From: CBDCUC01 sp965222485
Lineage (GTDB): Bacteria > Pseudomonadota > Alphaproteobacteria > Rhizobiales > Hyphomicrobiaceae
Direction of reading: 5' to 3'
NCBI GenBank assembly: GCA_965222485.1
Contig: CBDCUC010000039.1
Span: forward strand, 682,001 to 746,000
DNA length: 64,000 nt
Part shown: positions 44,260 through 52,967 of the stretch, piece after piece
Numbering within the stretch: the first letter of the stretch is position 1
Layout: each line of letters starts with the position of its first letter
The notes under the pieces: generated by a model
Told to the model about the DNA's origin: nothing
Databases searched by the model: none
What the model saw: the letters and a program-made list of their open reading frames with translations, nothing else
Made by a program: the position numbers and the translations under genes

Positions 44260-45514
44260 AGTCGCTGCACTCTATTTCGATTGGCAGCTTTTGGCGCGCA
44301 ATGACCAACTGCCGCCTGCAACCACGCGGTTCGGGCGTCCCTGGCGGCTATGGTTATTGCTTGGAGGCCGTGGCGCCGGCAAAACCCGCGCTGGGTCTGA
44401 ATGGATACGCGCTAGAGCCCTAGGTTTGGCACCCGCACACGGTAGGCCGGCTCGGCGCATTGCCATTGTAGGCGAGACAATCGGCGAAGCGCGAGCAGTG
44501 ATGGTGGAAGGGGTCTCCGGTCTCCTTGCCATTCACCCGGCACATGAACGTCCGACATTTGAGCCGTCAAACCATAGGCTCGTGTGGCCGAACGGTAGTG
44601 TGGCTCAAATTTATTCGGCGGAGAATCCGCAAGGGTTGCGCGGGCCGCAGTTCGATGCGGCCTGGTGTGACGAAATCGCCAAATGGCGCAATGCACGACA
44701 AACATGGGACATGCTGCAATTCGGCCTGCGACTTGGAGAATTGCCGCAGGCCGTGGCGACGACGACGCCGCGTCCGACGCCGCTGTTGAAGGAGTTGATC
44801 ACAGACGACGCAACTGTCGTTGCGCGTTCAGCGACAACGGACAATGCCGGAAATCTGGCTGCGTCATTCCTGGATGAAATGACCCGACGCTATGCGGACA
44901 CGGCGCTGGGCCGTCAGGAACTGCTCGGTGAAGTGCTTGAAGATGATTGCGGGACGCTGTGGCGCCGCGACTGGATCGAAGACCAGCGCGTGCGCTCCGC
45001 GCCACCGCTGCCGAGGATCGTGGTTGCCGTCGATCCACCGGTGACAGCAACGGCAAATTCCGATGCTTGCGGTATTGTTGTTGCAGGCACCGACGGTTCA
45101 GGCGCCGCATACGTTATCGCGGATCGAACAATACAGGGGCGTGAGCCAAATGTTTGGGCGCGCGCTGTGATTGGTGCTTATCAGGACCACGACGCAGATC
45201 GGGTGGTGGCAGAGGTCAATCAGGGGGGCGATCTTGTCGTCAGCATTTTGCGCCAGATCGACCCGGCGGTGATAGTGCGTACGGTGCGCGCGACGCGTGG
45301 AAAGTGGCTGCGTGCCGAACCGATCGCCGCGCTTTATGCCGAAGGACGCATCCACCATGCGGGAACCTTCGAGGCGCTTGAAGATCAGATGTGCGCATTT
45401 GGACAGGACGGCAGAGCGGACGGTTGTAGCCCGGACCGTCTGGATGCGTTGGTTTGGGCTTTGAGCGATTTGATACTGCACGCAGATGCCGAGCCAACGA
45501 TCCGCGCGTTGTAA
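44186..45514 (+). CDS. GTA gene 2: large terminase subunit
   Basis: About 442 aa. The frame is open to 44096; I prefer the TTG at 44186, but a TTG at 44198 is equally possible. The ATPase part has Walker A GGRGAGKTRAG (about 60-70), a Walker B-like FDAAWCDEIAKW and coupling motif TTTPRPT; the nuclease part starts near VAVDPPVTATANSDACGIVV with further acidic residues in VAEVNQGGD and DRLDALVWALSDL. This is the typical GTA/phage HK97 TerL sequence. It powers DNA packaging into proheads. It overlaps gene 1 and precedes the portal by 50 bp. Confidence 0.93.
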   Translation: MLNALSASISATSVRETLEHLTDDEVAALYFDWQLLARNDQLPPATTRFGRPWRLWLLLGGRGAGKTRAGSEWIRARALGLAPAHGRPARRIAIVGETIGEARAVMVEGVSGLLAIHPAHERPTFEPSNHRLVWPNGSVAQIYSAENPQGLRGPQFDAAWCDEIAKWRNARQTWDMLQFGLRLGELPQAVATTTPRPTPLLKELITDDATVVARSATTDNAGNLAASFLDEMTRRYADTALGRQELLGEVLEDDCGTLWRRDWIEDQRVRSAPPLPRIVVAVDPPVTATANSDACGIVVAGTDGSGAAYVIADRTIQGREPNVWARAVIGAYQDHDADRVVAEVNQGGDLVVSILRQIDPAVIVRTVRATRGKWLRAEPIAALYAEGRIHHAGTFEALEDQMCAFGQDGRADGCSPDRLDALVWALSDLILHADAEPTIRAL

Positions 45515-45564
45515 CAACGGACGAAGACACTAGGCGCTCCCAGCCGCAAAACAAGGATGACCTG

Positions 45565-46764
45565 ATGCTGCGCATCTCCGATGCACTGGCCCGACTTCTG
45601 CCGGGCCCGAGACGTCATGTGCAACCGCCTGACCAGAAAGCCAGCGCAACGGGTCCGTTGATTGCGCTGGAAAGCTTAGGGCAGCCTGTTTGGACACCGC
45701 GCGATGTCGGCACGTTTGCGCGGGAAGGGTTTATGCAGAACCCGGTTGTTTATCGCTCGGTTCGCATGATTGCGGAAGCTGCAGCCTCCGTTCCGCTGCT
45801 CTTGTACGAAGGCGACACTGAAATTGAAGAACACCCGCTGCTCGACCTGATCGCACGTCCGAATGCGGAGACCACAGGCGCCGACTTGTTTGAAGCCTGG
45901 TATGGCTTCCTTCTGGTGGCGGGTAACGCCTTTGTAGAAGCCGTCCGGCTGGGGCCGGATGTGCGCGAGTTGCACGTCTTGCGGCCAGACAGAATGAAGG
46001 TGGTGCCAGGTCGCGATGGATGGCCGGAAAGCTATGAGTACACGGTTGGTGGAAGCACCGTGAAATTCGCGTCAGACGGGCATGACGGCGTGCGGCCAAT
46101 CCTGCAAGTGCGTCTCTTCCATCCGGCAAACGATCATTATGGCATGAGCCCCATTGAGGCAGCCGCAGCGTCGGTTGACATCCATAATGCAGCAGCCGGG
46201 TGGAACAAGGCGTTGTTGGACAACTCTGCACGCCCATCCGGCGCGCTTGTCTACGAGGGGCGCGACGGTCACCTGACCGGCGAGCAATTCGACCGCCTGC
46301 GGGGCGAATTGGAATCCGGGTTTCAGGGAGCCAAGCATGCAGGCAGGCCGTTGTTGCTTGAAGGCGGCTTGGACTGGAAGCCCTTGAGTCTGACGCCGAA
46401 AGACATGGATTTCATCGAAGCCAAGAACGCGGCAGCGCGCGACATTGCCCTGGCACTTGGCGTTCCACCAATGTTGTTGGGTATTCCCGGAGACAACACG
46501 TACTCCAACTATCAGGAAGCAAATCGGACGTTCTGGAGGCAAACGGTTCTGCCGCTCGTGAACAGAACCGCCAAGGCTTTCTCAGCCTGGCTTGCGCCAG
46601 CATTCGGTCGGTCGCTGAAACTAAGCCCCGATCTCGATCAAATCGAAGCTCTGAGCACAGAAAGAGAGGCGCTGTGGACGCGACTCAAGGATGCGGACTT
46701 CCTGACACGAAATGAGAAGCGGGCGGCAGTCGGCTACGGCCCTGATGTGGAGGGCGGCACATGA
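45565..46764 (+). CDS. GTA gene 3: HK97-family portal protein
   Basis: 399 aa from ATG 45565. The family motifs are visible: VYRSVRMIAEAAASVPLLLY, WYGFLLVAGNAFVEAVR, RPDRMKVVPGRDGWPESYEY, VRLFHPANDHYGMSPIEAA and KDMDFIEAKNAAARDIALAL followed by GVPPMLLGIPGDNTYSNYQE. It forms the dodecameric portal ring for DNA entry and exit. The stop overlaps the protease start by 4 bp (ATGA). Confidence 0.94.
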   Translation: MLRISDALARLLPGPRRHVQPPDQKASATGPLIALESLGQPVWTPRDVGTFAREGFMQNPVVYRSVRMIAEAAASVPLLLYEGDTEIEEHPLLDLIARPNAETTGADLFEAWYGFLLVAGNAFVEAVRLGPDVRELHVLRPDRMKVVPGRDGWPESYEYTVGGSTVKFASDGHDGVRPILQVRLFHPANDHYGMSPIEAAAASVDIHNAAAGWNKALLDNSARPSGALVYEGRDGHLTGEQFDRLRGELESGFQGAKHAGRPLLLEGGLDWKPLSLTPKDMDFIEAKNAAARDIALALGVPPMLLGIPGDNTYSNYQEANRTFWRQTVLPLVNRTAKAFSAWLAPAFGRSLKLSPDLDQIEALSTEREALWTRLKDADFLTRNEKRAAVGYGPDVEGGT

Positions 46765-47549
46765 CAATCAAGTCGATGCGTAAATCGCAGATGTCCGCGC
46801 GCACCGGTGCAATCCTCTCTGGGCAGCCTCAAGCAGAGCAAGATATCGAGATGAAATTCACCGCGCTCGACTTCAAGTCGGTTGACGTCGATGGAACGTT
46901 TGAAGGCTATGCAAGTCTATTCAACATGGAGGATATGGGTCGCGATCTGATCGAGCCGGGCGCGTTTGCCAAGAGTTTGGCGAAACGCGGCACCCGTGGC
47001 ATCAAGATGCTCTTCCAGCATGACCCCAATCAACCCATCGGCATTTGGCAGGAACTGCGCGAGGACCGGCGCGGTTTGTTCGTGAAGGGTCGCGTGATGA
47101 CGGATGTTGAGCGCGCGCGCGACGTGCACGCCCTTATGCGCGCAGGTGCATTGGATGGATTGTCGATTGGTTTTCGCACTGTTACCGGCACGCGCGATAA
47201 ACGCACTGGCGTGCGCCGCCTGCGTCAAGTGGACTTGTGGGAAATCTCCGTTGTCACCTTTCCTATGTTGCCCCAGGCCCGCATCACGCGCGTGAAGTCT
47301 TCACCCTTTATGGGGCAACTTCCAACGGAACGGGAATTCGAACGTTGGCTTACGCGGGACGCTGGGCTGACGCGAACGGAGGCACGCGCAATTCAGCGCG
47401 GCGGCCTTCAAGGCCTCAAGGCTCTGCGGGAGGCGAGCAAAGGCACAAGCGACGAGGCGCAATTGGCAGCACGCATGGTGCAGGCCGCCCGCCTCATTGA
47501 GTGCAACTCAGCGAACCTAAGGACGAAACGAAATGCAGGAAAGAACTGA
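46761..47549 (+). CDS. GTA gene 4: HK97-family prohead protease
   Basis: 262 aa; start ATG 46761 overlaps the portal stop. The U35-type protease core is seen as FEGYASLFNMEDMGRDLIEP, KMLFQHDPNQPIGIW (catalytic His), ALDGLSIGFRTV (catalytic Ser) and LWEISVVTFPMLPQA. It cleaves the scaffold part of the capsid protein during maturation. The C-terminal about 70 residues are helical and not part of the core. The end overlaps the capsid start by 17 bp. Confidence 0.92.
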   Translation: MTIKSMRKSQMSARTGAILSGQPQAEQDIEMKFTALDFKSVDVDGTFEGYASLFNMEDMGRDLIEPGAFAKSLAKRGTRGIKMLFQHDPNQPIGIWQELREDRRGLFVKGRVMTDVERARDVHALMRAGALDGLSIGFRTVTGTRDKRTGVRRLRQVDLWEISVVTFPMLPQARITRVKSSPFMGQLPTEREFERWLTRDAGLTRTEARAIQRGGLQGLKALREASKGTSDEAQLAARMVQAARLIECNSANLRTKRNAGKN

Positions 47550-48774
47550 CCTTGAGATCAAGGCGGAGGGCATCAACCTCAACTCCGCCTTCGATGAATT
47601 CATGCGCGCGTTTGAAGAGTTCAAGGAGACGAACGACACGCGTCTTGCCGAGCTTGAAAAGCGCTCATCCGCCGACGTATTAACAACCGAAAAGTTGTCC
47701 CGCATCGACCACGTGCTTGATGAGCACAAGCGTATCGTCGATGACCTCGCCTTGAAGGCGGGACGGCCACCGTTGGCTGGCAGTGCGCCTCGAAGCGCTG
47801 ACGGTTTGCGCCACAAGATGGCGTTTGAAGGCTATGTGCGCCGCGGTGTCACGGGCGCGCTGCGTGAATTGGAGCAAAAGGCTCTGTCGGTATCGTCTGA
47901 TCCGGATGGCGGTTACCTCGTACCTGACGAGACGGAAAGTCAGGTCAATCGCGCGCTAAAGGACATCTCGCCGATCCGCGCCATTGCCGGCATTAGGCAG
48001 GTCTCGGCAACCGTTTACAAGCGACCGTTCACGACATCCGGTCCTGACACAGGCTGGGTTGGTGAGACCGCGGCACGACCGCAGACAAACACCCCGACAT
48101 TGGCTGAGCTATCGTTTCCAACGATGGAACTTTATGCCATGCCAGCAGCCACATCCAGCCTGCTCGATGACAGTGCTGTCAACATCGATGAATGGTTGGC
48201 AGAAGAGGTACGCATCGCCTTTGCCGAACAGGAAGGCCAAGCGTTCATCACGGGCGACGGTGTGAATATGCCGAAGGGCTTCCTGGATTATACGGTCGTC
48301 GACAACGCCAGCTGGATCTGGGGCAATGTCGGTTACATCGCGACGGGTGTTGCTGGCGACTTTCCGGCCAGCGATCCATCGGACGTGCTGATCGATCTCA
48401 TCTACTCGGTCAAGTCCGGCTACCGTGCCAACGGCCATTTCGTCATGAACCGTGCAACGCAAGGCACGATCCGCAAGATGAAAGACACCGACGGCAACTA
48501 TCTTTGGCAGCCGGCTGCCACACCGGGCGATTCACCGACGTTGATGGGCTTCCCTGTCGCGGAAGCTGAAGACATGCCCGATATCGCGACCGACAGCTTA
48601 TCTGTTGCATTTGGTGACTTCCGCAGGGGCTACCTGATCGTCGACCGTATCGGCATCCGCGTTCTGCGCGATCCTTACAGCGCCAAGCCTTATGTCCTTT
48701 TCTACACGACTAAGCGTGTCGGCGGTGGCATTCAGGACTTCGACGCGATCAAGCTTTTGCGCTTCTCCGTCTAA
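47533..48774 (+). CDS. GTA gene 5: HK97-family major capsid protein
   Basis: 413 aa. Residues 1-100 form a coiled-coil delta/scaffold domain (FDEFMRAFEEFKETNDTRLA) cut off by the protease; the HK97 fold begins near SVSSDPDGGYLVPDETESQV and includes the E-loop/P-domain signatures IRAIAGIRQVSATVYKRPF, LYAMPAATSSLLDDSAVNID, FITGDGVNMPKGFLDY and the C-terminal GGGIQDFDAIKLLRFSV. It builds the head shell. A strong hairpin follows its stop. Confidence 0.95.
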   Translation: MQERTDLEIKAEGINLNSAFDEFMRAFEEFKETNDTRLAELEKRSSADVLTTEKLSRIDHVLDEHKRIVDDLALKAGRPPLAGSAPRSADGLRHKMAFEGYVRRGVTGALRELEQKALSVSSDPDGGYLVPDETESQVNRALKDISPIRAIAGIRQVSATVYKRPFTTSGPDTGWVGETAARPQTNTPTLAELSFPTMELYAMPAATSSLLDDSAVNIDEWLAEEVRIAFAEQEGQAFITGDGVNMPKGFLDYTVVDNASWIWGNVGYIATGVAGDFPASDPSDVLIDLIYSVKSGYRANGHFVMNRATQGTIRKMKDTDGNYLWQPAATPGDSPTLMGFPVAEAEDMPDIATDSLSVAFGDFRRGYLIVDRIGIRVLRDPYSAKPYVLFYTTKRVGGGIQDFDAIKLLRFSV

Positions 48775-48842
48775 GTCGAATTCAAGAAAAGAAAAACGAC
48801 AAAGGTTCGCTGCGCGGGGTCCCCTCCACCTGCGCAGCCGCC

Positions 48843-48882
48843 TGACGGGACCGCATGCCAACGCCACTCTGCGGTCCCGTCA
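48843..48882 (+). terminator. Strong hairpin after the capsid gene (terminator or attenuator)
   Basis: TGACGGGACCGCA (48843-48855) and TGCGGTCCCGTCA (48870-48882) form a perfect 13-bp stem with a 14-nt loop, followed by ATTTCTTT. The T-run is interrupted, so readthrough into the tail genes is likely. Confidence 0.65.
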
Positions 48883-48930
48883 ATTTCTTTCTGACGCAAT
48901 CAAATCAAAACAAAAAGAACGGATATAACG

Positions 48931-49506
48931 ATGGCACTCGTGATGACGAGCGGGCCGGCCCTGGAACCTGTTACGGTTGACGAGGCAAAGTCCCACTTGA
49001 GGATCGACGGCACCAACGAGGACGTCTTGCTATCTAGTCTGATCATGACATCGCGATTGCATGTCGAGACGGCGCTCAATCTGGCTCTCATCACGCAAGG
49101 TTGGACATTGCTTTTGGATGAATGGCCAAAATTGGCAAGCGTTGAGCTTCCGTTGCGGCCGCTCCAGCAAGTGGCAGAGGTGCGCGTCAAGGATGGGGAA
49201 GGCTCTGCAATCACTGTTGATGCGTCGGACTATGTTGTCGACACAGCATCGAGCCATCCACGTTTGGTGCGCAAGGGCGGAACGTGGCCGTTGCCAGGTC
49301 AGCTCGTCAACGGCATCGAAGTCGATTTGATAGTTGGCTACGGCAATGCCGCGACCGATGTGCCCGCATCAATTCGCCAAGCATTATTGTTGCTCATCGC
49401 GCATTGGTATGAGCACCGCGATAGCGTCGAGATCGGCTCGGCTGAGGTCGCAATACCGCAGTCAGTTTCACGGCTGCTACACCCTTACGTCCCGGTGCGC
49501 CTATGA
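48931..49506 (+). CDS. GTA gene 6: head-tail connector protein (phage gp6-like)
   Basis: 191 aa. The opening VTVDEAKSHLRIDGTNEDVL, LLSSLIMTSRLHVETALN is the signature of the gp6/YqbG-like connector that sits under the portal ring, followed by beta strands LRPLQQVAEVRVKDGEGSAI and the C-terminal helix ASIRQALLLLIAHWYEHRDS. The stop overlaps the next start by 4 bp. It is the first gene after the capsid hairpin. Confidence 0.9.
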   Translation: MALVMTSGPALEPVTVDEAKSHLRIDGTNEDVLLSSLIMTSRLHVETALNLALITQGWTLLLDEWPKLASVELPLRPLQQVAEVRVKDGEGSAITVDASDYVVDTASSHPRLVRKGGTWPLPGQLVNGIEVDLIVGYGNAATDVPASIRQALLLLIAHWYEHRDSVEIGSAEVAIPQSVSRLLHPYVPVRL

Positions 49507-49832
49507 CAAAACTCCGCATCGGTGATTTGCGCCAGCGTTTGACATTGGAAATGCCGAGCCGCACAGGCGACGGCGGCGGCGGCGCGAACGAAACATGGGT
49601 GACGGTAGCCGAATTATGGGCGGCACTTCGTCCACTTTCAGGCGCGGAGCGTCTGGAGGCGGATTCAATTTCAGGTCGCGTAACCCATGAGGTTTGGATC
49701 AGACATTTGAGTGGTGTGACCCCGCAGATGCGCTTCAGGCTTGATACGCGCCTATTCGACATTCGCGCGGTGATCGATGTCGAAGAACGCAACAAGTTCC
49801 TGCGCTGCCAGGTTGAGGAGAGAGACCTATGA
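49503..49832 (+). CDS. GTA gene 7: phage head closure protein
   Basis: 109 aa, small beta-barrel of the head-tail joining (Phage_H_T_join / Siphovirus closure) family: IGDLRQRLTLEMPSRTGDGG, TWVTVAELWAALRPLSGAE, RVTHEVWIRHLSGVTPQMRF and FDIRAVIDVEERNKFLRC. It links connector and tail. ATGA overlaps at both ends. Confidence 0.92.
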   Translation: MTKLRIGDLRQRLTLEMPSRTGDGGGGANETWVTVAELWAALRPLSGAERLEADSISGRVTHEVWIRHLSGVTPQMRFRLDTRLFDIRAVIDVEERNKFLRCQVEERDL

Positions 49833-50044
49833 AGTTTGGTGTTCGCGTCCTCGGACTCAATGGCGCACGCCGGCGTCGGCGCATACTTGACGGCCTTGAT
49901 GCGCGAGCACGCCGCGCAGTGTTGAGCAGTTTGTCACGTCACCCTACCCCAAACGGCGGGCATGACCCTAACGATGAAAGCTCGCGGCCAGGCCTTGTTG
50001 CGCGGCATTTGCGTCGCAGGCGTAACGCAGCGAGGACACGCTGA
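49829..50044 (+). CDS. Small Arg-rich GTA protein, possible reduced HK97 gp10-like
   Basis: 71 aa with 4-bp overlap on the left and 1-bp on the right, the coupling used by the real genes on both sides, so I take it as expressed. It starts MKFGVRVLGLNGARRRRRIL and is extremely rich in Arg (about one residue in four). The opening resembles the first strand and helix of HK97 gp10-like tail proteins, which sit at this position in many related clusters at twice the length. It could be a shrunken gp10-like protein or a new minor component. Confidence 0.6.
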   Translation: MKFGVRVLGLNGARRRRRILDGLDARARRAVLSSLSRHPTPNGGHDPNDESSRPGLVARHLRRRRNAARTR

Positions 50045-50451
50045 TGAGCGCAGCATGGGAGTTGCAGAAAGCCGTTTATCAGGTCCTGATTGCCGACGGT
50101 CCGCTTAATACTCTGCTCGGTGCCCCCAATGTGTTTGACGACGTGCCACGCGATTCAGTCTTTCCCTATGTCACCTTCGGGCAAAGTTTGGAACGTGACT
50201 GGAGTACAGCCACCGAAGATGGCAACGAGCACATTGTGACGATGCATGTGTGGTCGCGCGAGAATGGTCGCCGCGAGGTGTTTGAGGTGATGAAAGCCGT
50301 GCGCGACGCATTGCACGACCAAGCATTGGCGCTCACCGGCTATGCATTGATCAACTTGCGTCACGAGTTCTCCGATGCACGCAGAGAACCAGATGGCGAA
50401 ACCTATCATGGGATCGTGCGCTACCGCGCAACAACAGAACCTGTACTTTGA
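50044..50451 (+). CDS. GTA gene 8: DUF3168 tail completion/terminator protein
   Basis: 135 aa DUF3168 protein: WELQKAVYQVLIADGPLNTL, FDDVPRDSVFPYVTFGQSL, HIVTMHVWSRENGRREVFEV and TYHGIVRYRATTEPVL. The family corresponds to the tail terminator ring at the head-proximal end of the tail. Followed by 136 bp without a gene before the tail tube gene. Confidence 0.9.
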   Translation: MSAAWELQKAVYQVLIADGPLNTLLGAPNVFDDVPRDSVFPYVTFGQSLERDWSTATEDGNEHIVTMHVWSRENGRREVFEVMKAVRDALHDQALALTGYALINLRHEFSDARREPDGETYHGIVRYRATTEPVL

Positions 50452-50587
50452 CACCAGTTCAAACCCGAGCGGCATCACCGGTCACTCTAGCATTCATTTC
50501 AAATCAGTCTGCCGTGACCTATCCCTGAATGTCAGGATCGAAAGCACACGCACGCACAAAACGACCAGCAACTAAAGCGAGACACAC

Positions 50588-51001
50588 ATGGCTGCACAAA
50601 AGGGCAAAGACCTTCTTCTCAAAGTCGATAGCGATGGCGTGGGCACCTACACCACCGTAGCGGGTTTGCGCTCGCGCACAATCACGTTCAACGCTGAGAC
50701 CGTCGATATTACGCATGCCGAGTCGGCAGGTCAGTGGCGCGAGTTGTTGGAGGGAGCGGGCGTGAAGACAGCGCGCCTCGCCGGCGCAGGCATCTTCAAG
50801 GACGATGCATCAGATGAAACGATACGCAGTTACTTTTTTGCCGGCACGGTCAGGAATTGGCAGGTCATTATTCCGGATTTCGGAACGATAGAGGGGCCTT
50901 TTCAAATCACGTCATATGAGTTGACGGGCCGCCATGACGGCGAAGTCGGTTTCGATCTGTCTTTGGAGAGCGCCGGTCAGTTGAGTTTCACGGCCGCCTA
51001 G
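50588..51001 (+). CDS. GTA gene 9: major tail tube protein (TP901-1 family)
   Basis: 137 aa: MAAQKGKDLLLKVDSDGVGT, VAGLRSRTITFNAETVDITH, SAGQWRELLEGAGVKTARLA and YELTGRHDGEVGFDLSLESA are the major tail protein signature of TP901-1-type siphophages. It stacks as hexamer rings forming the tail tube. RBS AGCGAGACACAC is weak; the AAGCGAGA upstream may serve. Confidence 0.93.
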   Translation: MAAQKGKDLLLKVDSDGVGTYTTVAGLRSRTITFNAETVDITHAESAGQWRELLEGAGVKTARLAGAGIFKDDASDETIRSYFFAGTVRNWQVIIPDFGTIEGPFQITSYELTGRHDGEVGFDLSLESAGQLSFTAA

Positions 51002-51057
51002 CCGACGCCTTCAATTCACTCACACATTCCACAAGTACTTGAGTGCGGAGACAATCA

Positions 51058-51471
51058 ATGGCCAACCGCCATCGCGGCGAAATCGAAGCTGTTCTCGACG
51101 GTCGCCTCCATACGCTGTGCCTGACGTTGGGGGCACTAGCGGAGCTGGAATCTGCCTTCGGCGCTGAGGACATGCTTGCGCTGGCAACGCGCTTTGAGCG
51201 TGGCCGCATTTCGGCGCGCGATGCACAACGGGTGATTGCCGCAGGATTACGCGGCGCTGGACACGATATTGATGATGAAGCCGTGGGAGCCATGCAGGTC
51301 GACGGCGGCGCTGCAGGTTTCGTGACGATCGTAGCCGACCTGTTGTCGGCAACGTTCTCTCAAACCGTATCAGGTGTGGCGCCAGAAACCGCAGACGCAA
51401 AAAACACAGATACCAAAAACATGGACTCCGTGGAGGATAAAAAAGCTGGCCCTTTCCCTGGAACGAAGTGA
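51058..51471 (+). CDS. GTA gene 10: gene transfer agent family protein (tail assembly)
   Basis: 137 aa from ATG 51058: MANRHRGEIEAVLDGRLHTL, CLTLGALAELESAFGAEDML, RGRISARDAQRVIAAGLRG and a C-terminal variable tail. This matches the GTA gp10/DUF3356-like protein that acts as a tail assembly chaperone with the next small gene, much like lambda G/GT. The stop overlaps the next start (ATGA at 51471 region). Confidence 0.88.
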   Translation: MANRHRGEIEAVLDGRLHTLCLTLGALAELESAFGAEDMLALATRFERGRISARDAQRVIAAGLRGAGHDIDDEAVGAMQVDGGAAGFVTIVADLLSATFSQTVSGVAPETADAKNTDTKNMDSVEDKKAGPFPGTK

Positions 51472-51644
51472 TGGCGGCTGGGATGGGTCTGCTGGCCCTG
51501 CCGCCTGCCCAATTCTGGCGATCAACACCCAAGGAGATCGATGCAGCGCTGCACGGGCGATTGGGGCTCAGTGTTGGGCATTCTCGGTTTGCCCGCCAGG
51601 ATCTTGAGCGGCTGATGCAAGCCTTCCCGGATAGCCAGACATAG
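51471..51644 (+). CDS. GTA gene 10.1: small tail assembly chaperone (rcc01693-like)
   Basis: 57 aa, start ATG 51471 overlapping the TGA of gene 10. The sequence MAAGMGLLALPPAQFWRSTP, KEIDAALHGRLGLS, FARQDLERLMQAFPDSQT has the rcc01693/DUF2376-type hallmark of P-x-x-F-W-x-x-T-P-x-E-x. It is short and easily missed. It probably works with gene 10 to hold the tape measure protein before tube assembly. A programmed frameshift between gene 10 and this gene is possible but not evident from slippery sequence. Confidence 0.88.
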   Translation: MAAGMGLLALPPAQFWRSTPKEIDAALHGRLGLSVGHSRFARQDLERLMQAFPDSQT

Positions 51645-51711
51645 CGTGGTGCGATCATCGGCAAATACGAAATAGGAATATCACAAGAGATGTTTTACGG
51701 GACTATCGCTG

Positions 51712-52296
51712 ATGGATGAATTCGAGGATCGGCTGGAAACGTGGACCGTCGTCATCGACGCCGATACACGCGCACTCCAAAAGGAACTCAAACTTGCCTC
51801 TGGTTTGGGGCGGCAATTTTCAAACTCGTTGGTCAATGCGTTCCAAGGCATTGCCGTAAAAGGAAAGAGCCTAGGCGATGTATTGCGCAATCTGGCGCTC
51901 GATCTTTCCAATATTGTTTTGAAGGCCAGCTTCAAGCCACTTGAGCAAGGCATTGGTAATCTATTCAGCGGCCTGCTGTCGGGCGGTCTGGGATTGGGAG
52001 GCGCTGCAGCTGCCGCCCCACTGCCGCTACCTTTTGCAAAGGGTGGCGTCGTTCAAAATCCGCTGACATTCCCGCTCGGTCAGGGTACTGGCCTAATGGC
52101 GGAACGAGGCGCTGAAGCCATTCTTCCACTGTCACGTGGCCCCGATGGTCGTTTGGGCGTGGCTGCGCAAACCGGTCAAGGTGTCAATGTCACGCTCAAT
52201 GTTTCAACGCCCGACGTTGCTGGTTTTCAAAAATCCGAAAGTCAGGTTGCGGCGATGTTGTCCAGAGCCATCGCGCTTGGAAATCGCAACCTTTGA
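51712..52296 (+). CDS. GTA gene 11: short tail tape-measure protein
   Basis: 194 aa. N-terminal part DEFEDRLETWTVVIDADTRA, LGRQFSNSLVNAFQGIAVKG, a hydrophobic Gly/Leu run (GNLFSGLLSGGLGLGGAAAA) and the typical FAKGGVVQNPLTFPLGQGTG, LMAERGAEAILPLSRGPDGRL. The length, short for a tape measure, agrees with the short GTA tail. A lambda-type or phage Mu-type long tape measure is not present. Confidence 0.9.
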   Translation: MDEFEDRLETWTVVIDADTRALQKELKLASGLGRQFSNSLVNAFQGIAVKGKSLGDVLRNLALDLSNIVLKASFKPLEQGIGNLFSGLLSGGLGLGGAAAAAPLPLPFAKGGVVQNPLTFPLGQGTGLMAERGAEAILPLSRGPDGRLGVAAQTGQGVNVTLNVSTPDVAGFQKSESQVAAMLSRAIALGNRNL

Positions 52297-52328
52297 TGAC
52301 TGTGCGAGTGTGAGGAACGACGAAGAAC

Positions 52329-52967
52329 ATGAGCTTTCACGAAGAGCGTTTTCCCACTGAGGTTTCACACGGCGCGCAAGGCGGGCCAGAGCGGCGCACA
52401 GAAGTCGTCGTTTTGGGTTCCGGTTATGAAGAGCGAAACACCCGGTGGGCGGACTCACGGCGCACGTACAACGCAGGCTACGGTATGAAGTCACTTGCTG
52501 ACCTTTATACCGTGATCAATTTCTTCGAAGAGCGGCGTGGACGTTTTCACGGCTTTCGCTGGCGCGATCCAATGGATTGGAAGAGCTGCGCACCCAATGA
52601 GACGCCGGCGCCTGACGACCAAGTCATCGGCAATGGCGATGGCGTGACCGCGAGCTTTACCCTCAGCAAGACATACGGCACCACGTATGCGCCCTGGACC
52701 AGGGTCATCACCAAACCGCAGGCAGGAAGTATTCGCATTGCGGTGGATGGCATCGAACAAACCATCGATACGCAGTTTATTGCGGACACAACGACGGGAA
52801 CCATCACATTTCTGCCCGGCAATGTGCCCCCCGCCGATGCCGTAGTCACGGCGGGCTTCGCATTCGATGTGCCAGTGCGGTTCGATACGGACAAGCTGGA
52901 AGTGAATGTGTCTGGTTTCCAGCATGGCGCGATCCCAACCATTCCCATCATCGAGATACGCATATGA
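52329..52967 (+). CDS. GTA gene 12: DUF2460 distal tail protein
   Basis: 212 aa DUF2460: MSFHEERFPTEVSHGAQGGP, RTEVVVLGSGYEERNTRWAD, SRRTYNAGYGMKSLADLYTV, FEERRGRFHGFRWRDPMDWK. Distal tail protein ring that joins the tube with the baseplate hub. ATGA overlap with gene 13. Confidence 0.93.
   Translation: MSFHEERFPTEVSHGAQGGPERRTEVVVLGSGYEERNTRWADSRRTYNAGYGMKSLADLYTVINFFEERRGRFHGFRWRDPMDWKSCAPNETPAPDDQVIGNGDGVTASFTLSKTYGTTYAPWTRVITKPQAGSIRIAVDGIEQTIDTQFIADTTTGTITFLPGNVPPADAVVTAGFAFDVPVRFDTDKLEVNVSGFQHGAIPTIPIIEIRI

Noticed and set aside
48692..48928. 78-aa frame overlapping the end of the capsid gene and the hairpin
   Set aside because: Out of frame with capsid, Ser/Arg-rich shadow, and would be read through the terminator-like hairpin.
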